From positions 1 through 64,000 of the forward strand of contig JAQGOE010000002.1 of NCBI GenBank assembly GCA_028293725.1: a DNA stretch of 64,000 bases. Direction: 5' to 3'. The position numbers and the translations under genes were made by a program. Each line of letters begins with the position of its first letter. Position 1 is the first letter of the stretch. The notes under the pieces were generated by a model that saw only the letters and a list, made by a program, of their open reading frames with translations, was not told the origin of the DNA and did no database searches. Shown here piece by piece: positions 51,958 to 61,337 of this stretch. The stretch is from Gammaproteobacteria bacterium. Its GTDB lineage: Bacteria; Pseudomonadota; Gammaproteobacteria; Steroidobacterales; Steroidobacteraceae.

Positions 51958-53993
51958 GGCTTAGGACTCCCGGAAGCGTCAGGGCCGGGCGGCGGGCTCG
52001 GCGTGGCTGGCGGGGTCGCCCCCGGCTCCTGCGGCGTGTCAGACGGCTTGTCAGAAGTCTCCGGAGTGTCGTCGTCAGGCTTCGCGCTCTTCGGACCGGC
52101 GCCCGGCTTCTTTTGTGGCGTCTCATCGGCAGCCGCGCGATCGTACATGGATGCCAGCGCGTACCGCGCCTGCACCTGGTATTGCGCGAGGCGGCCCTTC
52201 TGCTCATCCAACTCGTGAACCGCGAGGTCCGCGAGGTAGCCCGTCTGTTTCTGCTGGGTTACCGCCAGACGTGTCTGAAGCTCTTCGATCCGCGTCTTCA
52301 ACGCGGCGACCCGGGCGGCGAATTCGCCATTGTTGTTCGGCACGCTCTTGCGCGCGCGATCGACCCGGATCCAACGGCTCTGCGCCTCGTGCAAGGCGAG
52401 ATCGAGGTCCTTGATGCTGCGATGCTGCTGCCACATCCGCGCCTTGAAGGAGTCGTTGAGGCGGAAGTAGAGCACGCCCTTCACGAGCTTCACTCGCTCG
52501 CGCAACTCGGCGTTTTCCGGAGTATCAGGGGCGCCGGCGAGCGCGGCTTCCATCCGCAGAATCCGCGCCCATTGTTCGCGCTCCTCGTCGGAGCCGAGCG
52601 CGGCCACATCCTGGCCCTTCTCGATGGTGTTGACGCGGGTTTCGAGATCCGTGCGCCGCTGCTGCAGCTTATCGACGGCGCCCGAAGCCAGCAGTGCATC
52701 GACCTTGGGGGTTCGCTCAACATAGGCACGCTCGCGCGTGTCGATCATGTCGCCGAACGCTTCCATGTTGTCGCCCCAGCGGTCCAGGGTTTTGCCCATG
52801 AACGTGAGGTCGCGAAAGTTCTTCAGACCTTCCTGAAAATCGTGTCCCGCCAGCAGCGTGTACAGGTAACGGGACTCGGGCGCCTCAGGAACATCCTTGA
52901 GCTGCCAGAACCAGCCGTAATGACCATCCTTGTCGGACGACAGCGCGTCCTCGAGCATCTTCCCGTCGCGGATGCGGCCGATGGCGCCGTCGAGGCGCGT
53001 GTCTTCAGCGCTGAATTGCTCAACAGCCGTCTCGTAGAACTCAGCTGATTGTGCGTTGGCACTGAGCTGGCCGTACGCGTAGGGAACTGCAAGATAGGAC
53101 TCCTGAACGGCGGCATCGAGCAGATTGCGATTGCGCAATTCGGTCCAGGGCACCAGCGCGCTCTTGTAGTCGCCCAGCTGCGCATCCGCCCAACCGATGG
53201 CCAACAGCGCCTTGTTCGAATAAGGGCCATTGAGCCGCACCCGCTCCAAGGCAATGCGGGCCTGCTGTGGATTCTTCGCCTGCAGGTAGGCAAATCCCAG
53301 AGCGAGATTCGCCCGATCCTTGAGAGCGATCATCTCAGGAGTCTTGGCATTCACGGTGCCGACGCCGGTCAGAAACGGGTCAGCCTGTGCGAGGCGGTCC
53401 TTACGAACCAGAGCAACACCGAGATTGAATCGCGCGTAGGCGGTCCAGATCGACGCGCCGCGGGCCGTGGCCAGGAGCCGGATGGCCTCGTCAAAGCGGC
53501 CCTGGTGCATGAGAACGTTGGCGTACAGATGCTCGCGCTGCGCTTCGAGCTCGGCTGACATCCTGCCGTTGATCTTTTGCAGGGCGTCGGCGGATTTGTC
53601 CAAATAACCGCGCGCGTACCAGATCTGCGCGAGGTAGAACCATGCCCGGTTGCGTACACCCGTCGGAACGTCGTCGGTCAGGAGAGCCTGGAAGCGTTCG
53701 CCGGCCTCGTTGTGCATGCCGAGCGAGAGATAGAGTCCGCCGAGCAGCAACTGTCCCTCGGCTTCGTGGTGCGGGATGTAATTCCAGTGCTGGTAGGCCG
53801 TGAGGCGGGTGATCGCCTCGAAGTCGTCATCCTGGAAGAAATAGAACAGTACGTCGCCATAGTGGAGATCGCGAATGCGCGTCTCCGGAAGCTTCTCCGG
53901 ATCGTGGCGCCGCGCAGTCGCGGGCCCTGCGGCCACGACGACGGCGGCCGCGGCGGCCAGCGCCATCCAACGCTTTAGAACGCGACCTCTCAA
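51954..53993 (-). CDS. Periplasmic TPR and coiled-coil protein of the machine operon
   Basis: A 679-residue exported protein. Signal peptide about 1-28. Conserved LPETRIRDLHYGDVLFYFFQDDDFEAITRL follows, then TPR units (AWFYLAQIWYARGYLDKSADALQKI; ALLAIGWADAQLGDYKSALVPWTEL), a coiled-coil region (VDKLQQRRTDLETRVNTIEK; AALKTRIEELQTRLAV) and an acidic Pro-rich tail (PDDDTPETSDKPSDTPQEPG). The RDLHYGDVLFYFFQ segment is typical of proteins found with these AgmX/TolQR clusters. It is three bases after the 247-residue gene and overlaps the next gene's ATG. Confidence 0.85.
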   Translation of the reverse strand: MRGRVLKRWMALAAAAAVVVAAGPATARRHDPEKLPETRIRDLHYGDVLFYFFQDDDFEAITRLTAYQHWNYIPHHEAEGQLLLGGLYLSLGMHNEAGERFQALLTDDVPTGVRNRAWFYLAQIWYARGYLDKSADALQKINGRMSAELEAQREHLYANVLMHQGRFDEAIRLLATARGASIWTAYARFNLGVALVRKDRLAQADPFLTGVGTVNAKTPEMIALKDRANLALGFAYLQAKNPQQARIALERVRLNGPYSNKALLAIGWADAQLGDYKSALVPWTELRNRNLLDAAVQESYLAVPYAYGQLSANAQSAEFYETAVEQFSAEDTRLDGAIGRIRDGKMLEDALSSDKDGHYGWFWQLKDVPEAPESRYLYTLLAGHDFQEGLKNFRDLTFMGKTLDRWGDNMEAFGDMIDTRERAYVERTPKVDALLASGAVDKLQQRRTDLETRVNTIEKGQDVAALGSDEEREQWARILRMEAALAGAPDTPENAELRERVKLVKGVLYFRLNDSFKARMWQQHRSIKDLDLALHEAQSRWIRVDRARKSVPNNNGEFAARVAALKTRIEELQTRLAVTQQKQTGYLADLAVHELDEQKGRLAQYQVQARYALASMYDRAAADETPQKKPGAGPKSAKPDDDTPETSDKPSDTPQEPGATPPATPSPPPGPDASGSPKP

Positions 53994-53996
53994 AGC

Positions 53997-54740
53997 TTAT
54001 TCCCAGTCCTTGATCTCGAACTCCGGCTGCTGCTTGCGCTGCCGGTCGTTGATCTTGAGCTCCAGGTACTTGGCACCGATCCCCTTCTCGAAGGAGAGGT
54101 TGGCACCGCGCTTGTAGTCACGGTCGTTCGGACCCTTGCCGCTGAAGAAAGCGACCAGTTCGTGCTTGCCTACCTTCAGATTGCCGAGGTAGAGCCGGTG
54201 CACCCCGCCGCGAAGCAACGCTTCGACCTCACGCGGGGTATATAAATAGTTGATGACTTCCTTCTGGTCGATCTTGAGCTGAACCGAGTCGAGGGCGAAG
54301 AAGTCGCCCACGTCCATGGACAGGAACACCGCCACCTGGGTATTGGCGGGGAACAGCAATTCTTCCTCGAGGACGAACAGGTCGCGGTTGAGGTCGACCA
54401 CATCCTTTTTGAGGCTCTGCACTTCCGTGTCGAGGCCACGGGTGTCGGGAGCGGCGTCAGCAGGCGCATCCGCGGCAGGTGGTGTCGCCGCAGCATCAGC
54501 GCCGGGAGCGGCCGCGGCATCGGTGCCGGCCGGCGGTGTAGCGGGAGTTGATGCGGGAGCCGACGGCGGTGCCGCATTCGCGGGAGCAGCTGCGGCTGCA
54601 GGCGCGGCGTTCTGTGCGATCGCCGGGCTCGCGGCCAGCGACAGGCCGATCATGGCTGCCACCAGACCCACGGCCCATCCTTTACGGGCAGCCAAAAACG
54701 ACGGACGCGAAACAACGTGACTCATATTTATTCCGATCAT
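53997..54740 (-). CDS. Exported beta-rich protein of the machine operon
   Basis: A 247-residue protein: signal peptide (cut near AIAQN), a 60-residue Ala/Pro linker, a short coiled coil (DTEVQSLKKDVVDLNRDLFVLEEELLF) and a C-terminal domain with TQVAVFLSMDVGDFFALDSVQLKIDQKEVINYLYTPREVEALLRGGVHRLYLGNL.VGKHELVAFF. The domain looks like a beta sandwich; I cannot name the family. The ATG overlaps the stop of the TlpA-like gene (ATGA); a second ATG is five codons in. Confidence 0.8.
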   Translation of the reverse strand: MIGINMSHVVSRPSFLAARKGWAVGLVAAMIGLSLAASPAIAQNAAPAAAAAPANAAPPSAPASTPATPPAGTDAAAAPGADAAATPPAADAPADAAPDTRGLDTEVQSLKKDVVDLNRDLFVLEEELLFPANTQVAVFLSMDVGDFFALDSVQLKIDQKEVINYLYTPREVEALLRGGVHRLYLGNLKVGKHELVAFFSGKGPNDRDYKRGANLSFEKGIGAKYLELKINDRQRKQQPEFEIKDWE

Positions 54741-55270
54741 TCGTTCAGCAGAGTACGCAGCTGCTGCAGGTAGAGATCGTCGCTCTTTGCGCTGTAGTCG
54801 CGCAGGACATACCGCACGATCCCGTTACGATCGATCAACAGCGTCATCGGCAGATTGTCGACCTCGTAACGACGGCTCACCGCCTTCGCAGGGTCCAGCA
54901 GCAGCGCGAAATTCACCGTCTGGCCACCGTGCGCAAACTCGATCGCACGCGTTTGGTCGTCATCGACGTTGATCCCATACATCTGCAGGCCGGCCGAGCG
55001 GTAGGTCGCGAGACTCTTATCGAGTGCCGCAAGCTGGGTCCGACAAGGCGAACAGCGGCTGCTCCAGAAGCTGAGGACGACCACGTCGCCCCGATGCTCC
55101 GAGAGTCGGACATTACTGCCGGCGACCGCGCGCAAAGCGAAATCGGGCGCCTCGTGTCCGAGAAGAAAGTAGGTCGGCTGCGCCAACGACGCCGTGCCGG
55201 CGCCCAACGCGATCAGAACGGCTAACGCCGTGCTGACGCACCGCCACCAAAGGCACACACGACGCAACAC
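54737..55270 (-). CDS. TlpA/ResA-like thioredoxin-fold lipoprotein or periplasmic redoxin, first in the operon
   Basis: About 177 residues from a GTG at 55268-55270. A hydrophobic signal or anchor (STALAVLIALGAGTASLAQ) precedes an AhpC/TSA-type redoxin domain: GHEAPDFALRAVAGSNVRLSEHRGDVVVLSFWSSRCSPC with the active pair Cys73 and Cys76, then GINVDDDQ and VDNLPMTLLIDRNGIVRY with the cis-Pro. It reduces or exchanges disulfides in the periplasm. Its place at the head of the machine operon, coupled by a four-base overlap, is unusual. The frame continues upstream to 55372, but that part has no coding character; other GTG starts are possible. Confidence 0.8.
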   Translation of the reverse strand: MLRRVCLWWRCVSTALAVLIALGAGTASLAQPTYFLLGHEAPDFALRAVAGSNVRLSEHRGDVVVLSFWSSRCSPCRTQLAALDKSLATYRSAGLQMYGINVDDDQTRAIEFAHGGQTVNFALLLDPAKAVSRRYEVDNLPMTLLIDRNGIVRYVLRDYSAKSDDLYLQQLRTLLNE

Positions 55271-55536
55271 AGGCCGTTTCGGCCGCTGCAATCTCAAAAA
55301 ATATCCTTGACGCTGATGGGGTCGACCGGGGCTGCCGCCGTGCGGCCTGCGCGGCCCGGGCAACCCTCGCACAGGCTACTTAACACTGTCAACGAACGAG
55401 ACGGCGCTTTCCGCCGGTAAGCAGCGGGTGGCCGCCCCCATGAAAAACAAGCACGTGGACGCGCTATGGTGCCGGAAGCGGCGGCGGGAAAGAATACGCC
55501 GGAGCGTCGGCTTTGCGCGACAGCCGAATTTAGAAG

Positions 55537-55562
55537 AAGGAGCCGGCGTGAGCCGGCTCCTT
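55537..55562 (-). terminator. Stem-loop after the Tat-signal protein gene
   Basis: AAGGAGCCGGC, the loop GTGA and GCCGGCTCCTT form a perfect 11-bp stem seven bases past the stop of the minus-strand gene, followed on that strand by CTTCT. A likely intrinsic terminator of the cytochrome-related operon. Confidence 0.75.
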
Positions 55563-55568
55563 GGATCA

Positions 55569-57200
55569 TCAGACGATCGGACCGAAAGCGGTGAGAGCCG
55601 CCTGCGCGCTGGCCGACCCCAACCCCTGCATGGGGAAGAAGGAGCTGAATTGTCCAGCCTGCCCGGTCAGACCGAGGTAGTTGAGAATCATGACCTCGGG
55701 AATCTGCGTGACCGAGTTGGCGGCCGGGCTCGAAGTGGCGTCGACGCTGCCCGCAGCAGTGAAATAGCCGATCTGCTGACTCGCCGCCCCGTTGACAGGC
55801 TGCGGACGGCCCTTCGGGCTGTAGACGAGGAAGAACGTCGACGATACCGACTGGTTATCGCCCTGCCAGGCCAGCTTGCCACGACCGCCAGTACTGTTGT
55901 CGACCATGGAGCTCGAGGTGAGCGACCCGTCGCTGAATACGTAAATCATCACCGGCGAGCCGACACGCTGCGCGTACTCCAGCACGGCGCCGATCATCTG
56001 GCCGGCCTTGAAGTTTTTGGTCTCACCTGTCACCCGGTCGCCGGTGTGATAATCATAACCACCCAAGGTGATGGTCCCAGCGGCGGCATACCCGTTGCAC
56101 ACCAGCTTCATGACGCTGGCGGTCTTTTTGATGTCGTTATCCGAGAAGTCCGCCGCCGTGAAGATCGGCGAGGCGCCGCCTGTGATGAGCGGATCCTGGG
56201 TCGGATCGAGCGACGACGGATTTCCGAACGCGTCCGCCGTATACGCGGACTGTGCGTAGGAGCAACGCACCTGACTCTTGAGCGCCACGTCCTGAGCCCC
56301 ACCGCCAGCGTACAGCGACGAGCCTGTTTGCGACCCGTTAGGGGGCGCCAGCACTCCAGTGAACTCGGTCCCGGCCGTGTTGGCCGGATCGTAGAGAGCA
56401 CTACCGCCCGAAATGCGGGCCTGCGATTCGATCACCGCGATGGAAACCGGATCGGCCGGCGCGCCACCCGTGCTGACGAGGGCGACATCGTCGGCCGGCA
56501 CGGCGATCGTGGTCGGCTGGAACAGGGGATTGACCATGTAGGGCGGCGCCGCGGAGTTGCCTCCCGACATGCTCGACTGGTTGCCGACGAGATTCAGCAA
56601 CTTCCCGCGCGCGCCGGTCATGGCGATGCCATACATCGGGTTGTGCGGATTCTGGCCGGTGTCGTTCTGCGACATGCCGCAGATGACCGCTCCGTTCGTG
56701 CCGGCAGCCGTCGCCGGCGTGGTGGCCTTCGTCAGCATGCCTCGGAGAATGGCTCCGTCGGAATGCCACAGGAGACCGAACGTGCTACTGGTAAAGCCAG
56801 CCGCTGACGGCACCATGTTGCCCGGCAAACCCATCTTGCCGTAGGCCGCCGTCGTCAGAAAGTTAGCCTGGCCGCCTTTCTGTCCGACGATAACTTCCGA
56901 CCCGACGAGATTCGCGCCGCCGGCGAGGTCGAAACAGATCACCGGGATGCCGGTCGCGTTGGTCGCGACGTTACACTGCGTCTTGTCGAGCAGCGCCTGA
57001 ATATCAGCCGACAACGCCGCATTCGCCTTGTTGGGCTTCAGCGCTGAGGCCAGCCATGCGGGCCCTACGACGAGCGCGGGAGCGGTTCTCAATCCCGCGC
57101 TGAGCAACTCGCGCCGCGTTACCGGGACCTTATGGTCCGGGAACAGCAACGGCTCGTTAGGACCGCGAGGCCGGGGCAATTTCTTTTGAATAAAAAACAT
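55569..57200 (-). CDS. Tat-exported protein of unknown function (DUF1501-like)
   Basis: A 543-residue protein. The N-terminus has the twin-arginine motif VTRRELLSAG and a hydrophobic core (APALVVGPAWLASAL), a Tat signal. Conserved-looking segments are PVICFDLAGGANLVGSEVIVGQ, GAVICGMSQNDTGQNPHNPMYG, GYDYHTGDRVTGETKNFKAGQMIGAVLEYAQRVG and VMIYVFSDGSL. The last three resemble DUF1501-type (sulfatase/phosphatase-fold) proteins that pair with cytochrome genes, but I am not certain. It lies 21 bases after the LamG cytochrome gene and ends the operon. Confidence 0.75.
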   Translation of the reverse strand: MFFIQKKLPRPRGPNEPLLFPDHKVPVTRRELLSAGLRTAPALVVGPAWLASALKPNKANAALSADIQALLDKTQCNVATNATGIPVICFDLAGGANLVGSEVIVGQKGGQANFLTTAAYGKMGLPGNMVPSAAGFTSSTFGLLWHSDGAILRGMLTKATTPATAAGTNGAVICGMSQNDTGQNPHNPMYGIAMTGARGKLLNLVGNQSSMSGGNSAAPPYMVNPLFQPTTIAVPADDVALVSTGGAPADPVSIAVIESQARISGGSALYDPANTAGTEFTGVLAPPNGSQTGSSLYAGGGAQDVALKSQVRCSYAQSAYTADAFGNPSSLDPTQDPLITGGASPIFTAADFSDNDIKKTASVMKLVCNGYAAAGTITLGGYDYHTGDRVTGETKNFKAGQMIGAVLEYAQRVGSPVMIYVFSDGSLTSSSMVDNSTGGRGKLAWQGDNQSVSSTFFLVYSPKGRPQPVNGAASQQIGYFTAAGSVDATSSPAANSVTQIPEVMILNYLGLTGQAGQFSSFFPMQGLGSASAQAALTAFGPIV

Positions 57201-57221
57201 GTGTGCGCTCTCCTGTGCCGG

Positions 57222-59750
57222 TCACTGCACGGTGACTGCTGCACTGCCCAGGGCGGCGGTGCAGGCTGCGATGGTCGCGGCAGAAACGGTTTCTGAGGAA
57301 TTGAGGGTCGGTATGCGCAACAGCAGGGCCTTGAGCTCCGTCTTCATACCCGCGGCGGCCTGCGGATAGGCGGTCGGGCCCACGATCGCGTTCGCCAAGG
57401 GGTTCACGACGCTGTCGATGTTGGCCTGGCTCGCATTGAAGTACGTGCCAGCGTTCGCACTGAGGCTCGAGTTGAGCGTCGCAAAGCCCGATCCGGCGAA
57501 GAACGTAGTGAACGTCGACGATGTTCCCACCAGCTGGGCGCAATACACACCCGCCATCTGCGAAATCGCAGTCTGGTGCGACGGCAGGAAGGCGGCGATC
57601 GACGGTGCCGATGGCATCGACTGCTGCACTGCCTGATACACCGTGGTGACGGCCGTGTTGGTGAACGGTACGCCGGTGATTCCGGACATCGTGTGATAAA
57701 CGCGCTCGAAGGTAGCGATTCCCATATCGGGTACCGGAGTGCCCGGTACAGCGGCGGTAGCGGTGTACGTCGGTTCGACAAACGTGTGAGAGAAGGAGCC
57801 GAACTGGTCAAACGACAGGAAGAACATGTCGGTAGCCGGCCCCTGGTCAACCGGGACGATCGCGCCGACGGTCGAAAGCACCTGTCCACCCGCAGCCGTG
57901 TAGCTCGGAGGCCCGACGGTCGTGCTTAGCGTTGCATACGACTGTCCCGCGGTCGGGATCACGCCGTTGACTCCAAAGCGCATGCCCGAGATGACGATGC
58001 CGGACGGCGCCGCTTTCGGATCGAGGCTGACGAACGTCGGGTTCGTGAAGAGATAGCTGTAGGTATCGTTCTGGGAGGCCTGGATCTCGATGTACGTCTG
58101 CGGGATACCCGACAACGCACTTACATCGAACAGCAGGAAGTACTTCTGGCCGACGCCGGCGTTGAAATTCTCCAGGACCTGGGTCGCGGTGAGCGCGCGG
58201 CTATGGACGGCCGCGAACTTGATCGTGCCGCCCCAGCCTTCTTTGCCAGTCACTTCGCTACCGAGCGCCAGCGCGAATGTGCTGTCCCAGCTCGCCAGCG
58301 AGCCACCACCAGCAGTGTCCTTGTCGGGCGTCAGCGCGCCATTGACATACAACTGCTGGCCATTCACCGAATCGTAGGTCAGCACGACATGTTGCAACGC
58401 CGCCTGGGCCACGTTCTCCGCGGTCGCGTTGATGAGCGGCGGCGTGCCATTGGTGTCCGTCGTGCTGCTGCGCGTACGACCCTCATAGGACTGGGTGCTT
58501 TGCGCCAATGTGGCATTCCGTGTCTTGTCGCTACCGGAATACGTCATGATGTAGGCTTCTTTCTGCGCGACGTCGTTCGGGTTCACCCACGCTTCGAAGG
58601 AGAACTCGCCCGTGCCCTGCGCCAGCAGCGCAATCTTCTGGCTCGAGGACGTCGAGGCCTGCGCCTTACCGCCCGGCGCGAAGGTCAGACCCCAGCCGCC
58701 GGCCCAAGTGACGCCGCCATTCAGAGTCAGATCCGCCGAGGGGCTGACACCGCTCGTGTCGTACGCGATGTTGCCCGTGCCGGTCTCGAACATGTACTTC
58801 GCGACGATATTCGCCTCGTAGCGGGCGCCGCCGGCGGCGATCGTACCTTCCTGGAGCGCCAGTGCTTGCGACACGACGAGCGTCGGATCGATGTTGGTGG
58901 TCGGTATGCTGGCCGCGTAGGCCTGCAAGGCGGTGAGCATGATCGCCGCGCTACCCGGGCAGTCGGGTGCGCCACCAGGCGTGGTAGCCCAGCAATGGTG
59001 CAAGTCTTGCGACAGCCGCTCGTAGAAACGCGACTGGTCCGGCGAGTTGAGATTGATCTTGGCCTGCGCCGCCAGGTAGGCCTGCGCGGGATCGGACTGC
59101 GCGAAGTAAGGCGCCTGCGCCGTCGCCGAGGTGGGCGTGTGACAGTTGACGCAGTACTTTGAGAGGAGCGGCTGCCAGAGATAGGTCTGGAAGCCGGTCG
59201 AATCCGCCGGGAAGGTCTTGCTTCCGCCGACTGAATGCGGGGGCGGGGCTACGAGAGTAATGCTCGTGGCGGAGGCAGAGCCGCCACCCAGCCAGTTGTT
59301 AATCCAGGTGAGCAACGTCTGGGCGCACGCATTCGGGTCCGCGACCCAGCAGTTGTGGCCGCCACCGACCTTCAGAACCATCGTCGACTGCGACGGGTTC
59401 GAAACGTTGATGAGCGGAAGCACCGCCTGGTAGGCGAGGTTCACGTCATCGGAGCGCGCGAACATGGGCGACTGGCCGCCCTCGTGGTGACATCCACCGC
59501 AGCGGTTCTGCACGCGGATGTTCTGCCACAGGTTGATCTGAAACGCCGTGACGTCCGCCGTGGAGGCCGCGGGACCGGTGTAGGCGTTAGCCGTGGAAGT
59601 GTTGCTCGTCTGCTGCAGCACCGAAGTAGCCGGGCCATTGGAGCCCGAGCTGCAAGCGGCGACAGCCGTGACGAGTACCAGAGCCGCGGCAGCCTTGAAG
59701 GCACGCGCTGTCCGGAAAATGAGCCCGTTCATGTGTTGTTCCCTGTTCAT
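57222..59750 (-). CDS. LamG-domain lipoprotein with two c-type haem motifs
   Basis: An 842-residue lipoprotein (lipobox VAAC, Cys33). Two CxxCH haem c motifs: CGGCH at 84-88 and CVNCH at 200-204. The spacing and flanks repeat (FQINLWQNIRVQNR before the first, FQTYLWQPLLSKY before the second), so two cytochrome-like units are in tandem. A LamG/concanavalin-like domain follows at about 310-535 (FSFEAWVNPND; LYVNGALTPDKDT; ALALGSEVTGKEGWGGTIKFAAVHSRAL), then an 300-residue C-terminal part. The start at 59750 has a strong AGGGGGTG site; the ATG at 59732 is an alternative. Confidence 0.85.
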   Translation of the reverse strand: MNREQHMNGLIFRTARAFKAAAALVLVTAVAACSSGSNGPATSVLQQTSNTSTANAYTGPAASTADVTAFQINLWQNIRVQNRCGGCHHEGGQSPMFARSDDVNLAYQAVLPLINVSNPSQSTMVLKVGGGHNCWVADPNACAQTLLTWINNWLGGGSASATSITLVAPPPHSVGGSKTFPADSTGFQTYLWQPLLSKYCVNCHTPTSATAQAPYFAQSDPAQAYLAAQAKINLNSPDQSRFYERLSQDLHHCWATTPGGAPDCPGSAAIMLTALQAYAASIPTTNIDPTLVVSQALALQEGTIAAGGARYEANIVAKYMFETGTGNIAYDTSGVSPSADLTLNGGVTWAGGWGLTFAPGGKAQASTSSSQKIALLAQGTGEFSFEAWVNPNDVAQKEAYIMTYSGSDKTRNATLAQSTQSYEGRTRSSTTDTNGTPPLINATAENVAQAALQHVVLTYDSVNGQQLYVNGALTPDKDTAGGGSLASWDSTFALALGSEVTGKEGWGGTIKFAAVHSRALTATQVLENFNAGVGQKYFLLFDVSALSGIPQTYIEIQASQNDTYSYLFTNPTFVSLDPKAAPSGIVISGMRFGVNGVIPTAGQSYATLSTTVGPPSYTAAGGQVLSTVGAIVPVDQGPATDMFFLSFDQFGSFSHTFVEPTYTATAAVPGTPVPDMGIATFERVYHTMSGITGVPFTNTAVTTVYQAVQQSMPSAPSIAAFLPSHQTAISQMAGVYCAQLVGTSSTFTTFFAGSGFATLNSSLSANAGTYFNASQANIDSVVNPLANAIVGPTAYPQAAAGMKTELKALLLRIPTLNSSETVSAATIAACTAALGSAAVTVQ

Positions 59751-59762
59751 TGCAGCACCCCC

Positions 59763-60980
59763 TCAAGTGCCCGGGCAGGCCGCGGCGACCTGCTGGAAGA
59801 CGGTTTTGAGGTTGTAGCCAGACTGGAAGCTGCTGGCGATCGTGGCCGCCGCGCTGATGTCCTGGGTGCTCGTCGGCGTCCGGAAGCACACCGTCTGAAA
59901 CACCTGCTTGACCTTACACGCCGCGAACTGTTGGCTGCCGGCGACCTCCTGGCCCCACGACTTGGCGCCATTGCCACTGCCGGGGAGCGCGGAGTTCCAG
60001 CCGAACACCGAGTTGGGACCCGCGCGCCAGCGATTCGACCAACTATCGTCGGGCGTGACGAAACCCTGCGGGAAGTTCTGCGAATTGATGTGGTACTTCG
60101 GCTGCACCTGGCCTGCCGTGTAAACGAGCTGGGTGGAGGTCGTGTCGAAGTTGTAGTAAGCAAACGCCTGTGCGTTCGGATCCATGCCGCTGTGACAGCC
60201 GACGCAGTTGTTGAGGAAGATGCGGCTGTCACCGCCCGGGCTGCGCGAGACGTCCTGACGGATACGATCAGTCGGCCGCGACGTGTCCATGAGTGTCTCC
60301 ATGTCGTTACACATGTGATTGATCATGGTGAACCGGAACATCGCGCGATTCGTGCCATTGATGAAGAACGCGCCCGAGCCGCCGGCGGAAGTAATCACCC
60401 CCGCGGTGGCCGCAGCGGGAATTCCGTAGGCCGCCGATTGCGTGGTCGGTACGAGCGCCGCGGAGAGGTCCACGCCGTTCGTTTCAGCCATCGCGTAGTG
60501 ATTGTTGTTGGCCGGTGAGACACCCGGCAGTCCAGGCGAATTCACCGTATAGAGAATGTCACCGGACAGCACCGTGTTGAACGGCACGTTGTCGCGCACC
60601 ATGCCGATGACGGTGGCGGCGTAATCGTTGAACGGTACGAACACCGTCTGGTCGCGATTCGTCCACGGCATCACCATGTTCTTCAGCACCACGTTGTAGA
60701 ACGTGGGCGCCGTTTTCGGATCCGTTGCAATGGCCGCCGCCGCGACGAGGCCCGCCTGGCCCGGTGCGTTATTAATGGCCAGTACCATCTGTGCGAGCAC
60801 CGCCGGCGACGGCTGTACTCCGGCGAGACGCTCATAGATGCGCTCTGCCTGCTCGGTTGGTCCGGCGAACGCCGGGGTTGCCGCCTGTGCTGCCAGAAGG
60901 GCCAGCCCGCATGCTGTTGCGACGGCTGAAGTTCGCCGCGCCAGGCGCGCGCTCCCGTTCCCGACTCTTTGCGTTCTCAT
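59763..60980 (-). CDS. Exported protein with one c-type haem motif
   Basis: A 405-residue protein from the ATG at 60978-60980, with an N-terminal signal peptide (Arg-rich start, cut near AFAGP). The haem c motif CVGCH is at 259-263 in the context RIFLNNCVGCHSGMDPNAQAFAYYNFD. Conserved-looking neighbours are MINHMCNDMETLMDTSRPTDRIRQDVSRSPGG and KYHINSQNFPQGFVTPDDSW. I do not recognise a named family. First gene of the minus-strand operon, 12 bases before the LamG cytochrome gene and divergent from the HzsA-like gene. Confidence 0.8.
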   Translation of the reverse strand: MRTQRVGNGSARLARRTSAVATACGLALLAAQAATPAFAGPTEQAERIYERLAGVQPSPAVLAQMVLAINNAPGQAGLVAAAAIATDPKTAPTFYNVVLKNMVMPWTNRDQTVFVPFNDYAATVIGMVRDNVPFNTVLSGDILYTVNSPGLPGVSPANNNHYAMAETNGVDLSAALVPTTQSAAYGIPAAATAGVITSAGGSGAFFINGTNRAMFRFTMINHMCNDMETLMDTSRPTDRIRQDVSRSPGGDSRIFLNNCVGCHSGMDPNAQAFAYYNFDTTSTQLVYTAGQVQPKYHINSQNFPQGFVTPDDSWSNRWRAGPNSVFGWNSALPGSGNGAKSWGQEVAGSQQFAACKVKQVFQTVCFRTPTSTQDISAAATIASSFQSGYNLKTVFQQVAAACPGT

Positions 60981-61337
60981 AGCGACCACCCACTCCCAAT
61001 TGTCGATCCGCGGGCCGCACTATACGGTCCCAAAGTCCCACCCCCGATTGTCTGTAACGACGGACGTCGCCAGATGACGACATGTTTCTTGTTAGGCCCG
61101 TCGCCAGGCTCATTACTCGGCAAAGTGCGAGTCGGGTCACGGCACACCCGGAATCAAAGGACTAACTAGTACCGCGCTTGCCAGTGCGCTCGATATAGCG
61201 GAAGAGAACAGGGAACCGCGTCCGCGTGCCGTGATGGATTCAGCACTACGATAAAAACCTGGCGAACGGGGCCGTGAATTAAGTTACATTCGCCGTCGTT
61301 GGGAAGGCGCGAGCGGATCGATGTGGAGTCTCTTTTA
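60981..61337. promoter_or_regulatory. Divergent promoter region of the cytochrome locus
   Basis: About 357 bases between the two divergent starts with no supported gene. It contains a perfect 5-bp inverted repeat CGACG-GA-CGTCG at 61058-61069 and AT-rich patches near 61265-61290. I see no clear sigma-70, sigma-54 or known regulator site. Both operons probably start here, which suggests joint control. Confidence 0.4.

Noticed and set aside
50911..52218. Plus-strand frame of 435 codons over the TPR genes
   Set aside because: Antisense shadow; composition follows the complementary codons of the TPR genes.
55428..56807. Plus-strand frame of 459 codons over the Tat-signal gene, and a similar one at 59235-60518
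   Set aside because: Arg-rich shadows of the minus-strand genes without recognisable domains.
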